From: an uncultured Collinsella sp.
Lineage (GTDB): Bacteria; Actinomycetota; Coriobacteriia; Coriobacteriales; Coriobacteriaceae
Assembly (NCBI GenBank): GCA_902482615.1
Contig: CABTAA010000110.1
Span: 1 to 5,950 of the forward strand
DNA length: 5,950 nt
Reading direction: 5' to 3'
The position numbers were made by a program, and so were the translations under genes. The notes beneath the pieces are model-generated. The model did no database searches and was not told the origin of the DNA. It saw only the letters and a list, made by a program, of their open reading frames with translations. This document shows positions 1 to 5,848 of this stretch, one piece after another; positions within the stretch are counted from its first letter, which is position 1, and each line of letters starts with the position of its first letter.

Positions 1-546
1 GTGGTGGAGTTCAGCCCGGGCGAGCCCGGCTCCGGCTTTGTGTTCGAGAACAAGACCGTGGGCGGCTGCATACCCAAGGAATTTATACCCGCAATACAGC
101 AGGGCATAAAGGAAGCGGCGGGAAGCGGCGCGCTGGGCGGCTACGAGCTGGTGGACTTCAAGGCGACGCTGCTGGACGGCTCCTATCACGAGGTGGATTC
201 CTCGGAGATGGCGTACAAGATCGCGGGCAGCATGGCGCTCAAGGAGGCTATGGAAAAGGGCGGCTGCGTGCTGCTTGAGCCCGTGATGAACGTTGAGATA
301 GTCACTCCCGATGAATACGTGGGCGATGTGCTGGGCAATATTACTTCCCGAAGGGGCAAGATCGTCGGCACGGAGAACCGCGGCGTGACCACGGTGATAG
401 ACTGCCAGTGTCCCCTTTCCGAGATGTTCGGCTACGCTACCCATCTGCGCTCTGCAACACAGGGCCGCGGTACCTTTACGATGCAGTTCGACCACTATGA
501 GCAGGTCAGCGACGCAATCGCGAAGAAGATACTCGGCAAATACTAA
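1..546 (+). CDS. fusA: Elongation factor G, C-terminal part (domains IV-V), 5' truncated by window edge
   Basis: EF-G is the cytosolic GTPase that drives ribosomal translocation and, with RRF, ribosome recycling. Only the last 181 codons are present, since full EF-G is about 690-700 residues; the frame is open at base 1, so the first GTG is an internal valine codon and not a start. Local residues 1 to about 90 match domain IV, with the SYHEVDSSEMAYKIAGSMA block at 61-79. Domain V starts near LLEP (91-94), followed by YVGDVLGNITSRRG (106-119) and the family signature LRSATQGRG with MQFDHY (149-166). The G domain lies outside the window. The gene is followed 74 bp later by tuf, the usual str-operon order. 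Seven of its eleven isoleucine codons are ATA, whereas ruvA at the other end of the window has none in five, so this piece probably comes from another genome. Identification is certain; a Clostridia-like source is only an impression. Confidence 0.95.
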   Translation: MVEFSPGEPGSGFVFENKTVGGCIPKEFIPAIQQGIKEAAGSGALGGYELVDFKATLLDGSYHEVDSSEMAYKIAGSMALKEAMEKGGCVLLEPVMNVEIVTPDEYVGDVLGNITSRRGKIVGTENRGVTTVIDCQCPLSEMFGYATHLRSATQGRGTFTMQFDHYEQVSDAIAKKILGKY

Positions 547-560
547 AGGATTTGCGCAAT

Positions 561-576
561 GCGCGTAAAAACGCGC
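561..576. repeat. Perfect 6-bp inverted repeat in the fusA-tuf gap
   Basis: GCGCGT (561-566) and ACGCGC (571-576) are exact inverted copies around an AAAA loop, so the fusA-tuf intergenic RNA could form a short GC-rich hairpin. No T-tract follows it on either strand; the plus strand continues with an A-run at 583-589. It is therefore not an intrinsic terminator. It may be a spacer hairpin or processing site within a fusA-tuf transcript, but no role can be shown. Confidence 0.4.
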
Positions 577-604
577 CTGAATAAAAAAACGACTTATTGA
601 ATAC

Positions 605-610
605 GGAGGA
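605..610 (+). promoter_or_regulatory. Ribosome binding site of tuf, fixes the start at 621
   Basis: GGAGGA at 605-610 is a near-consensus Shine-Dalgarno sequence, 10 nt before ATG at 621. The protein from that ATG begins MAKAKFERTKPHVN, the normal EF-Tu N-terminus. This rules out the in-frame TTG at 597, which would add eight residues and lie upstream of the ribosome binding site. Confidence 0.85.
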
Positions 611-620
611 AAAGATTCAA

Positions 621-1166
621 ATGGCAAAGGCAAAATTTGAACGCACTAAGCCCCATGTCAACATCGGCACCATAGGTCACGTAGACCATGGCAAGACCAC
701 CCTGACCGCCGCCATCACCATGGCGCTGAGCCAGGAGGGACACGCTGCCGCGATGCGCTACGACGAAATCGACAAGGCGCCCGAAGAGAAGGCCCGTGGA
801 ATAACCATCAACACCGCACACGTCGAGTACGAGACCGAAAAGCGTCACTACGCTCACGTAGACTGCCCGGGTCACGCCGACTACGTAAAGAACATGGTAA
901 CTGGTGCTGCTCAGATGGACGGTGCTATCATCGTTTGTGCTGCAACTGATGGTCCGATGCCTCAAACTCGTGAACACATTCTGTTGGCTCGTCAGGTAAA
1001 CGTTCCCAGATTGGTTGTGTTTATGAACAAGTGCGATCAGGTGGACGACGAGGAACTGCTGGAGCTCGTCACGCGCATCGTGCACGAGCGCCGACCCGAT
1101 GCCTCATGCGTCGTTACGTTTGACTCGGGCTTTAGCTCGCCCGACCGTCCGGCCGAGCAGCTGTAG
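621..1166 (+). CDS. tuf: Elongation factor Tu, N-terminal part only, fused to an unrelated tail
   Basis: EF-Tu is the GTPase that carries aminoacyl-tRNA to the ribosomal A site. Residues 1-150 are EF-Tu: G1/P-loop GHVDHGKT (19-26), the switch I region with RGITI (59-63), G3 DCPGH (81-85) and G4 NKCD (136-139). From residue 151 (base 1071) the similarity stops. The expected EMEIRELL-type helix, the G5 SAL motif and domains II and III are missing, and 31 other residues lead to TAG at 1164-1166. The ORF is 181 residues against about 395-400 for the family, so the product could not act as EF-Tu. Codon style also changes inside the EF-Tu part: before about base 885 it is C/G-ending, and from about 885 to 1035 it is T-rich with GCT and GGT, with a Bacteroidales-like peptide (KNMVTGAAQMDGAIIV, VNVPRLVVFMNKCD). 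Assembly chimerism within a highly conserved gene explains this better than a real fusion. The start is fixed by GGAGGA at 605-610. Confidence 0.85.
   Translation: MAKAKFERTKPHVNIGTIGHVDHGKTTLTAAITMALSQEGHAAAMRYDEIDKAPEEKARGITINTAHVEYETEKRHYAHVDCPGHADYVKNMVTGAAQMDGAIIVCAATDGPMPQTREHILLARQVNVPRLVVFMNKCDQVDDEELLELVTRIVHERRPDASCVVTFDSGFSSPDRPAEQL
1071..1166 (+). pseudogene. Foreign tail after EF-Tu: probable C-terminal end of an unknown right-hand-genome gene
   Basis: These 32 codons (31 residues plus stop) run TRIVHERRPDASC, VVTFDSGFSSPDRPAEQL and have no counterpart in EF-Tu. Codon use is GC-ending and agrees with the minus-strand genes to the right. The simplest reading is that this is the true C-terminus of a gene that converges on the membrane-protein gene, leaving 12 bp between the two stop codons, and that its 5' part was replaced by tuf at the join. 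Of the three plus-strand frames, this one has the most natural codon composition; one of the others stops early. I do not recognise the family. The real boundary could lie anywhere from about 1040 to 1071, because GACGACGAGGAACTGCTG suits either source. Confidence 0.45.
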
Positions 1167-1178
1167 CCTGCTTAACAG

Positions 1179-2168
1179 CTAGTTTCCCTGCGCGCCCGAG
1201 ATGCCGTTTTGCAGGGCGTTCCAGGCATCCGTCGCCATGCCGCCCAAGTTCTGCGCGGTATCGCCCAGGTTTTGTGCCGTGTCGCCCAGCTCTTGCGCCT
1301 TGTCTCCCAACTCCTGTGCCTTGTTGCTCAAGTCCTCCAGCGTATTGGAGCTCGAGCTGTCGGTACCGCTTTGTCCGTCGGACGAGTTGCCCGAGCTGTT
1401 CTTGTGCGTGAGTTGAATTTCGAGGTTGCCGCTGTCGTTATAGTAGGCAGAAGTAACGACCCAGTTGGCATCGACGACGGGCGTTGAGCCATCATCAGTC
1501 AGGACCACGGCATTCGAAAGATCAGCGCCGCGCGACTTGAGAAGCTTCTTGGCGTTGGACCAGTACTGCCCCGGGATATCGCTCAAATCGACGGTGCTAG
1601 ACGAGGCGGACTCGGTTTGCTCGGCAGCGGTATCGGCCGTTGAGCTCCCCCGCTTGTTGAGCATGCCCGACACGATGGCAAACACAACCGACAGCGCAAA
1701 GAAGATCGCCAGCACGATGAGGATCTTCTTGATCACGCTCGACGAACGCGACGGCCTCTTCTCCTCGTCTTCGCCATATTGCGGAATCGACTTGGGGTAC
1801 TCGCGATACGGCTCGCGCGACTCGTAGCGAGGCTGCGCCGTGCGAAGCATATACGTCGTCTGCTGAGGCTGCGGAATGGGATTCTGCGGCAGGTCATCAT
1901 AGGGATTCGGCGTCGAGGCAGCATAAGAATCCTGCGGCGCGTAATCAAACGGATCCGGAGCTGCGTTGCCATAGGGGCCTTGCGAAGATGCAGCGTAAGA
2001 ATCCTGCGCCGTGTCGCCATAGCCCATAACCCGGGTGGGCTCGGCAGAAGGCTGCGTCGCGGCGGGGTCGGCATAACCGGGGTTGGGAACAACGCGGGTC
2101 GCATCGGCGCTATCGCCAGCCTGCGCGGAACCGTAGCCGCCCATCACGGTTGTCTTGTCCTGATCCAT
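1179..2168 (-). CDS. Single-pass membrane protein with disordered N-terminus, PASTA-like segment and heptad repeats; function unknown
   Basis: 329 residues, not a family I can name. Residues 1-140 are low-complexity, rich in Pro, Gln, Tyr, Ala and Asp, with two DSYAAS units (56-61 and 80-85) and three T-x-V-M/V motifs: TTVM (6-9), TRVV (24-27) and TRVM (45-48). A basic stretch (RPSRSSSVIKK, 138-148) precedes a hydrophobic helix at about 149-170, so by the positive-inside rule the N-terminus should be cytoplasmic. Outside, a Ser/Thr linker leads to about 192-255 (IPGQYWSNAKKLLKSRGADL, then a beta-rich part ending LEIQLTHKN), which resembles a PASTA domain in pattern. A Ser/Gly linker and four 7-residue repeats, KAQELGD type (283-310), close the protein. 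The start is ATG at 2168, with GGAAAGGA 8 nt upstream. It sits downstream of fhs but behind that gene's terminator, so it probably has its own promoter. A sensor or cell-envelope role linked to a Ser/Thr kinase is a guess from architecture. Confidence 0.88.
   Translation of the reverse strand: MDQDKTTVMGGYGSAQAGDSADATRVVPNPGYADPAATQPSAEPTRVMGYGDTAQDSYAASSQGPYGNAAPDPFDYAPQDSYAASTPNPYDDLPQNPIPQPQQTTYMLRTAQPRYESREPYREYPKSIPQYGEDEEKRPSRSSSVIKKILIVLAIFFALSVVFAIVSGMLNKRGSSTADTAAEQTESASSSTVDLSDIPGQYWSNAKKLLKSRGADLSNAVVLTDDGSTPVVDANWVVTSAYYNDSGNLEIQLTHKNSSGNSSDGQSGTDSSSSNTLEDLSNKAQELGDKAQELGDTAQNLGDTAQNLGGMATDAWNALQNGISGAQGN
1239..1322 (-). repeat. Four tandem 21-bp units encoding a heptad repeat
   Basis: Residues 283-310 of the membrane protein are four in-frame 7-residue units: KAQELGD, KAQELGD, TAQNLGD and TAQNLGG. 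The codons of equal residues differ between units (for example Leu is TTG or CTG, Ala GCA or GCG, Gln CAG or CAA). The DNA units are therefore clearly diverged and this is not a fresh slippage product. The Ala/Leu spacing suits an amphipathic helix or coiled coil, although the glycine in each unit would weaken it. Confidence 0.85.
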
Positions 2169-2213
2169 GCAACGATTCCTTTCCGTCGCGCGTGAGCCTC
2201 AAGTTATCCATGC

Positions 2214-2219
2214 ATTCTA
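2214..2219 (-). promoter_or_regulatory. Possible -10 element for the membrane-protein gene
   Basis: On the minus strand TAGAAT lies about 45 nt before the start codon at 2168, in the gap between the fhs terminator and this gene. No good -35 hexamer is found 16-18 nt upstream, so the call rests on the -10 match and on the need for a promoter after the terminator at 2287-2323. Confidence 0.3.
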
Positions 2220-2286
2220 CCCGCGCAAAAGCCTATGATGGGCAGAGTCCGTCGGTATCTACAAGACATGCGCGGGCCTAAGGATC

Positions 2287-2323
2287 AAAAAGCCCCGCCG
2301 GGCCTTGGTAGGCGCGACGGGGC
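2287..2323 (-). terminator. Intrinsic terminator downstream of fhs
   Basis: On the minus strand, GCCCCGTCGCGCCT and AGGCCCGGCGGGGC form a 14-bp stem around an ACCA loop, with one C-C mismatch and one G-T pair, directly followed by TTTTTG. The hairpin occupies 2292-2323 and the T-tract 2287-2291. It begins about 25 nt after the fhs stop codon and should separate fhs from the membrane-protein gene downstream. Confidence 0.92.
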
Positions 2324-2348
2324 GGGCAAGCGGCTATGAGCAGCGAGC

Positions 2349-4016
2349 TTAGAACAGGCCGGTGATGTTGCCGTCGTTGTCGACGTCGATGTTCTCGGCC
2401 GCGGGAACCTTGGGCAGGCCCGGCATGGTCAGAACACTGCCGGTCAGTGCGACCACAAAGTGGGCACCGGCGGAAACCTTGAGCTCGCGCACCGTGATGC
2501 GGAAATTCTCGGGAGCGCCCAGGGCCTTGGCGTTGTCGCTAAAGCTGTACTGCGTCTTGGCGACGCACACCGGCAGGTTGCCAAAGCCGTTCTCGCGCAG
2601 CTCGGCGAGCTGACGCTTGGCAGCCGGCGTAAAGTCGACGCCATCGGCGCGATAAACCTTGGTGGCAACGGCCTCGAGGGCATCGGCAACATCGGCGCCG
2701 TCCTCGTAGGCAAACTTGAGCTCGCTCGGCTGTTCAATCAGACGCATGACCTCATCGGCCAGGTCGAGCGCGCCCTCGCCGCCCTTGGCCCAGACCTCGG
2801 AAAGCTTAACGTTGACGCCGAGCTTCTGGCACTCGGACTCGATGAGCGCAAGCTCGGCCTCGGTGTCCGTCGGGAAGCGGTTGATGGCGACCACGCAGGG
2901 CAGACCATAAACGTTCTGGATGTTGTCGACGTGACGCAGCAGGTTGGGCATGCCAGCCTTGAGTGCCTCGAGGTTCTCCTCGTTGAGGTCGGCCTTGGCG
3001 ACGCCACCGTTGTACTTCAGCGCACGAGCGGTCGCGACGATCACGACGGCGCTGGGGCGAACGCCCGTCATGCGGCACTTAATGTCGAGGAACTTCTCGG
3101 CGCCCAGATCGGCACCGAAGCCGGCCTCGGTAATGGCAACATCGCCAAAGCGCATCGCCATACGCGTGGCCATGATAGAGTTGCAGCCGTGGGCAATGTT
3201 GGCGAAGGGACCGCCGTGGACAAACGCGGGCGTGCCCTCGAGTGTCTGAACCAGGTTGGGTTTGAGCGCATCCTTGAGCAGGGCAGCCATGGCACCCTGA
3301 GCCTTAAGGTCGCGGGCGCGGACGGGCTCGCCGGCATAGCTGTAGCCGACGACGATCTCGCCCAAGCGCTCCTTGAGGTCGTTGATGCTCGTGGACAGGC
3401 ACAGGATTGCCATGACCTCGGAGGCAACGGTGATATCGAAGCCGTCCTCGCGCGGCACGCCCTGGGCCTTGCCGCCAATGCCGTCGATAACATGGCGCAG
3501 CTGGCGGTCGTTCATGTCGACGACGCGCTTCCAAGTGATGCGCTTAACGTCAATACCGAGCTGATTGCCCTGCTGAATATGGTTGTCGAGCATGGCGGCC
3601 AGCAGGTTGTTGGCAGCACCGATAGCGTGGAAGTCGCCGGTAAAGTGCAGGTTGATGTCCTCCATAGGGATGACCTGGGCCCAACCGCCGCCGGCGGCAC
3701 CACCCTTTACGCCAAAGACGGGACCGAGCGAAGGCTCGCGCAGGGCCACGGCGCTCTTAACACCGCGACGGCGCAGGCCATCGGCCAGACCGATGGTCGT
3801 GGTGGTCTTGCCCTCGCCGGCGGGCGTGGGGTTGATGGCGGTCACGAGGACGAGCTTGGCCTGGTGATCAGTCGACTCGTTGAGCAGTGAATAGTCGACC
3901 TTAGCCTTGTCGAAGCCGTACGGAATAAGGTACTTAACGTCGACGCCGGCGTTCTTGGCCACCTCGGTAATAGGCAGCGGCGTGACAGAACGTGCGATTT
4001 CGATGTCAGTAGGCAT
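2349..4016 (-). CDS. fhs: Formate-tetrahydrofolate ligase (10-formyl-THF synthetase)
   Basis: EC 6.3.4.3. This cytosolic enzyme uses ATP to join formate to tetrahydrofolate, giving 10-formyl-THF for purine and formyl-Met-tRNA synthesis, and in acetogens for the Wood-Ljungdahl methyl branch. The 555 residues match the family's usual 555-560. Visible landmarks are the N-terminal IPYGFDKAKVDYSLL region, the P-loop PTPAGEGKTTTT (63-74), the signature block EPSLGPVFGVKGGAAGGG just after it, and GDFHAIGAANNLLAAMLDNH. The C-terminus reaches TMPGLPKVPAAENIDVDNDG, so the gene is complete. ATG at 4016 is chosen because it has AAAGGA 6 nt upstream and gives the normal N-terminus. The in-frame ATG at 4091 would add 25 atypical residues and place the likely promoter inside the gene. 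The gene appears monocistronic, with a promoter at about 4057-4084 and an intrinsic terminator at 2287-2323. No folD, fchA or other folate gene is adjacent. With no other Wood-Ljungdahl gene in view, a general one-carbon role is the safer reading. Confidence 0.97.
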   Translation of the reverse strand: MPTDIEIARSVTPLPITEVAKNAGVDVKYLIPYGFDKAKVDYSLLNESTDHQAKLVLVTAINPTPAGEGKTTTTIGLADGLRRRGVKSAVALREPSLGPVFGVKGGAAGGGWAQVIPMEDINLHFTGDFHAIGAANNLLAAMLDNHIQQGNQLGIDVKRITWKRVVDMNDRQLRHVIDGIGGKAQGVPREDGFDITVASEVMAILCLSTSINDLKERLGEIVVGYSYAGEPVRARDLKAQGAMAALLKDALKPNLVQTLEGTPAFVHGGPFANIAHGCNSIMATRMAMRFGDVAITEAGFGADLGAEKFLDIKCRMTGVRPSAVVIVATARALKYNGGVAKADLNEENLEALKAGMPNLLRHVDNIQNVYGLPCVVAINRFPTDTEAELALIESECQKLGVNVKLSEVWAKGGEGALDLADEVMRLIEQPSELKFAYEDGADVADALEAVATKVYRADGVDFTPAAKRQLAELRENGFGNLPVCVAKTQYSFSDNAKALGAPENFRITVRELKVSAGAHFVVALTGSVLTMPGLPKVPAAENIDVDNDGNITGLF

Positions 4017-4056
4017 GGGCGGTCCTTTCGTTACCGAATGAGAAAAAGACCAATTC

Positions 4057-4084
4057 AGCATAGCACGGGCGCGCAACAGTAAAA
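4057..4084 (-). promoter_or_regulatory. Probable sigma-70-type promoter of fhs with extended -10
   Basis: On the minus strand TTTTAC (4079-4084) and TATGCT (4057-4062) are 16 nt apart, and the -10 is preceded by TGC, giving the extended form TGCTATGCT. Transcription would start near 4050, about 35 nt before the fhs ATG at 4016. The position fits well, but the -35 match is only fair. Confidence 0.6.
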
Positions 4085-4090
4085 CGCCCA

Positions 4091-4122
4091 TACCCGATGA
4101 ACGGCGATATGTTTACCCGATG
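4091..4122. repeat. Pair of 9-bp direct repeats upstream of the fhs promoter
   Basis: TACCCGATG occurs at 4091-4099 and again at 4114-4122, a 23-bp period, just upstream of the proposed fhs -35. Two copies on nearly the same DNA face could be an activator or repressor site, but a 9-mer pair can arise by chance and no regulator is in view. The rest of the 144-bp ruvB-fhs gap holds no gene and no clear terminator for ruvB. Confidence 0.3.
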
Positions 4123-4160
4123 CCCAGCGATAGCCCAACAGCCCGCCAAAACAAAGCGCC

Positions 4161-5228
4161 CTAAACGGTAGGTTCAATCCCCAGGTGCTCAAAGGTGCGA
4201 AGGGTTGCCTGACGGCCCTGCGGCGTACGAATCATCAACCCGCACTGCAGCAAATAGGGCTCATAGACATCCTCGAGCGTGCCCGGGTCCTCGCCCACCG
4301 CGCTGGCAAGGGTCGTAAGTCCCACGGCACGACCGGAGAACGTCTTGGCGAGCGTCTCCAAAATGCGAATATCCATCCAGTCCAGACCGAGCTCGTCGAT
4401 CTCGAAGAACTCGAGCGCCTGGCGGCAGATATCGAGCTCGATAGGGCCGTTGCCACGCACCTGTGCGTAATCGCGCACGCGCTTGAGCAGGCGGTTGGCA
4501 AGACGTGGCGTGCCGCGCGAACGCGAGCCGATCTCGAGCGCACTGGGATGGTCGATCGTCACGCCCAGGATAGCCGCCGAGCGCGTCACAATCTGCGCGA
4601 GCTCCTCGACCGTGTAGTAATCCAGGCGATATGAAATGCCAAAGCGGTCGCGCAACGGGCCGGTCAACATGCCTGAGCGGGTCGTTGCCGCTACCAACGT
4701 AAACTTGGGAATATCCAGGCGAATCGAGCGCGCCGCCGGACCCTTGCCAATCACGATATCGAGGGCAAAGTCCTCCATCGCGGGGTACAGGACCTCCTCG
4801 ACCGAACGGTTGAGGCGGTGGATCTCGTCGATAAACAGCACGTCACCCGGTTGCAGGTTGGTAAGGATGGCAGCCAGGTCGCCGGTGCGCGCGATGGCCG
4901 GACCGCTCGTCGTCTTGATCTGAGCGCCCAGCTCGTTGGCGATAACCGTAGCCAGCGTGGTCTTGCCCAGACCCGGAGGGCCCGAGAAAATCACGTGGTC
5001 GAGCGTCTCGCCGCGGCTCTGCGCCGCTTCGATCAACACGCGCAGGCTCTGTTTGATGTGTTCCTGGCCGCAGTAGTCATCCAGGCGCTGGGGACGCAAA
5101 GTGCGGTCGACATCGAGGTCCTCGGCCGTCAGCTCCGAGCCCACCATGCGCTCGCCGTGCGCCATGGATGCCGCCGGCGAGTTGCCGGGCGTCGCCCACA
5201 GGTCCTGAGAGTCATCGGCTTCCCACAT
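4161..5228 (-). CDS. ruvB: Holliday junction branch migration ATPase RuvB
   Basis: RuvB is the hexameric AAA+ motor that pumps DNA through the RuvA-bound Holliday junction during recombinational repair. Numbered from ATG at 5228 (355 residues): Walker A GPPGLGKT (83-90), Walker B LFIDEIH (131-137), sensor 1 in AATTR (180-184), sensor 2 / arginine region RGTPR (238-242), and a C-terminal winged-helix DNA-binding domain (about 285-350) with EPYLLQCGLMIRTPQGRQAT. All expected motifs are intact. The protein is about 20 residues longer than the E. coli form (336) because of an acidic, non-conserved N-terminal extension (roughly 1-35). The ruvA stop and this ATG overlap as TGATG. An in-frame GTG one codon earlier (5231) would give a GTGA overlap and one extra residue, so the exact start is uncertain by one codon. 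The upstream Shine-Dalgarno is weak (GGA 6 nt before ATG), which suggests translational coupling to ruvA. Confidence 0.98.
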   Translation of the reverse strand: MWEADDSQDLWATPGNSPAASMAHGERMVGSELTAEDLDVDRTLRPQRLDDYCGQEHIKQSLRVLIEAAQSRGETLDHVIFSGPPGLGKTTLATVIANELGAQIKTTSGPAIARTGDLAAILTNLQPGDVLFIDEIHRLNRSVEEVLYPAMEDFALDIVIGKGPAARSIRLDIPKFTLVAATTRSGMLTGPLRDRFGISYRLDYYTVEELAQIVTRSAAILGVTIDHPSALEIGSRSRGTPRLANRLLKRVRDYAQVRGNGPIELDICRQALEFFEIDELGLDWMDIRILETLAKTFSGRAVGLTTLASAVGEDPGTLEDVYEPYLLQCGLMIRTPQGRQATLRTFEHLGIEPTV

Positions 5229-5848
5229 CACGCATCCATTCCGAGTCGCTTAAGCGCCGCGCCGAGCAGATCCTCGACACGCATATTCTGCCCATCATAC
5301 CCGCTCAGGGCAACATCGGTCTCCTGCGGGCTAAAGCCCATGGAAAGGAGCGCCGCACGGGCATCATCGATGGCCGAGGGAGCAGCAGCGGGCACGGGCA
5401 TCGCAACCTGGCCGGGAATCACGTCGACCGGCACAAAGCCCTTGTCCTTGGCAAAGGTGCTCTTGAGCTCCAGGATCAGACGCTGAGCTGTCTTTTTGCC
5501 CACACCGGGCACCTTGGCCATGCCCTTGTCGTCCTCGGCCATCACCAGCGAATACAATTGCCCCACGGTATAGGTGGAAAGCACGGCGAGCGCCAAGCGC
5601 GGGCCAACGCCCGAGACGGACACGAGCCGATCGAACATCGTGCGCTCATCCTTAGAGGAAAAACCGAAAAGTGTCATGGCGTCCTCGCGCACCTGCATAC
5701 GGGTATAGAGGCGAACCTCGCCGCCGGGCGTCGGCAACGTGGCCGCAGTGCTGCCCGAGATGCCGAGCCCAAAGCCAACGCCCGACACATCGACGACAGC
5801 AGAGCTCATCGTGGCCTCGACAAGCGTTCCGTGGAGCTGGGAAATCAT
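5228..5848 (-). CDS. ruvA: Holliday junction DNA helicase subunit RuvA
   Basis: RuvA is the tetrameric protein that binds and holds open the four-way junction and loads RuvB. The 206 residues agree with the family's about 200. Domain I (OB fold) spans about 1-64 (MISQLHGTLVE to MTLFGFSS). Domain II carries two helix-hairpin-helix motifs, VSGVGPRLA (78-86) and VPGVGKKTA (113-121), which contact junction DNA. A Pro/Ala-rich flexible linker (about 140-156) leads to domain III (about 157-204, DDARAALLSMGFSPQETDVA and onward), which contacts RuvB. The start ATG at 5848 overlaps the ruvC stop as TGATG; a purine-rich GAGAGG lies 12 nt upstream, rather far, so re-initiation after ruvC is likely. The order ruvC-ruvA-ruvB on one transcript is the common arrangement in Actinobacteria. 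All five isoleucine codons are ATC or ATT. Confidence 0.98.
   Translation of the reverse strand: MISQLHGTLVEATMSSAVVDVSGVGFGLGISGSTAATLPTPGGEVRLYTRMQVREDAMTLFGFSSKDERTMFDRLVSVSGVGPRLALAVLSTYTVGQLYSLVMAEDDKGMAKVPGVGKKTAQRLILELKSTFAKDKGFVPVDVIPGQVAMPVPAAAPSAIDDARAALLSMGFSPQETDVALSGYDGQNMRVEDLLGAALKRLGMDA

Noticed and set aside
551..590. Intrinsic terminator between fusA and tuf
   Set aside because: The GCGCGT/ACGCGC hairpin is followed by CTGAAT and an A-run, with no T-tract on either strand.
594..1085. A 163-codon minus-strand open frame across the start of tuf
   Set aside because: It is a shadow of the EF-Tu reading frame and crosses the proposed junction; its peptide resembles no protein family.
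621..1166. A genuine novel short GTPase derived from EF-Tu
   Set aside because: The G5 motif and half of the G domain are missing, the tail is unrelated, and codon use is mosaic. An assembly join explains all three facts without a new protein.
1164..1181. Bidirectional terminator between the two converging stop codons
   Set aside because: Only 12 bp separate the stops, and neither a stable GC-rich stem nor a T-tract is present.
1201..2195. Several plus-strand and alternative-frame ORFs over the membrane-protein gene
   Set aside because: They are Arg-, Ser- or Cys-rich shadows. The minus-strand frame has a good ribosome binding site, a membrane helix and coherent repeats, so it is the real one.
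2460..3890. A 476-codon open frame on the plus strand opposite fhs
   Set aside because: It is the antisense shadow of a certain fhs gene in GC-rich DNA. The peptide is low-complexity (Gly, Ala, Val, Asp rich) with no recognisable domain, and fhs has all its motifs in the other strand.
4017..4091. Upstream ATG at 4091 as an alternative fhs start
   Set aside because: It would add 25 residues not found at the family's N-terminus, has no good ribosome binding site and would place the likely promoter inside the coding region. ATG at 4016 has AAAGGA at proper spacing.
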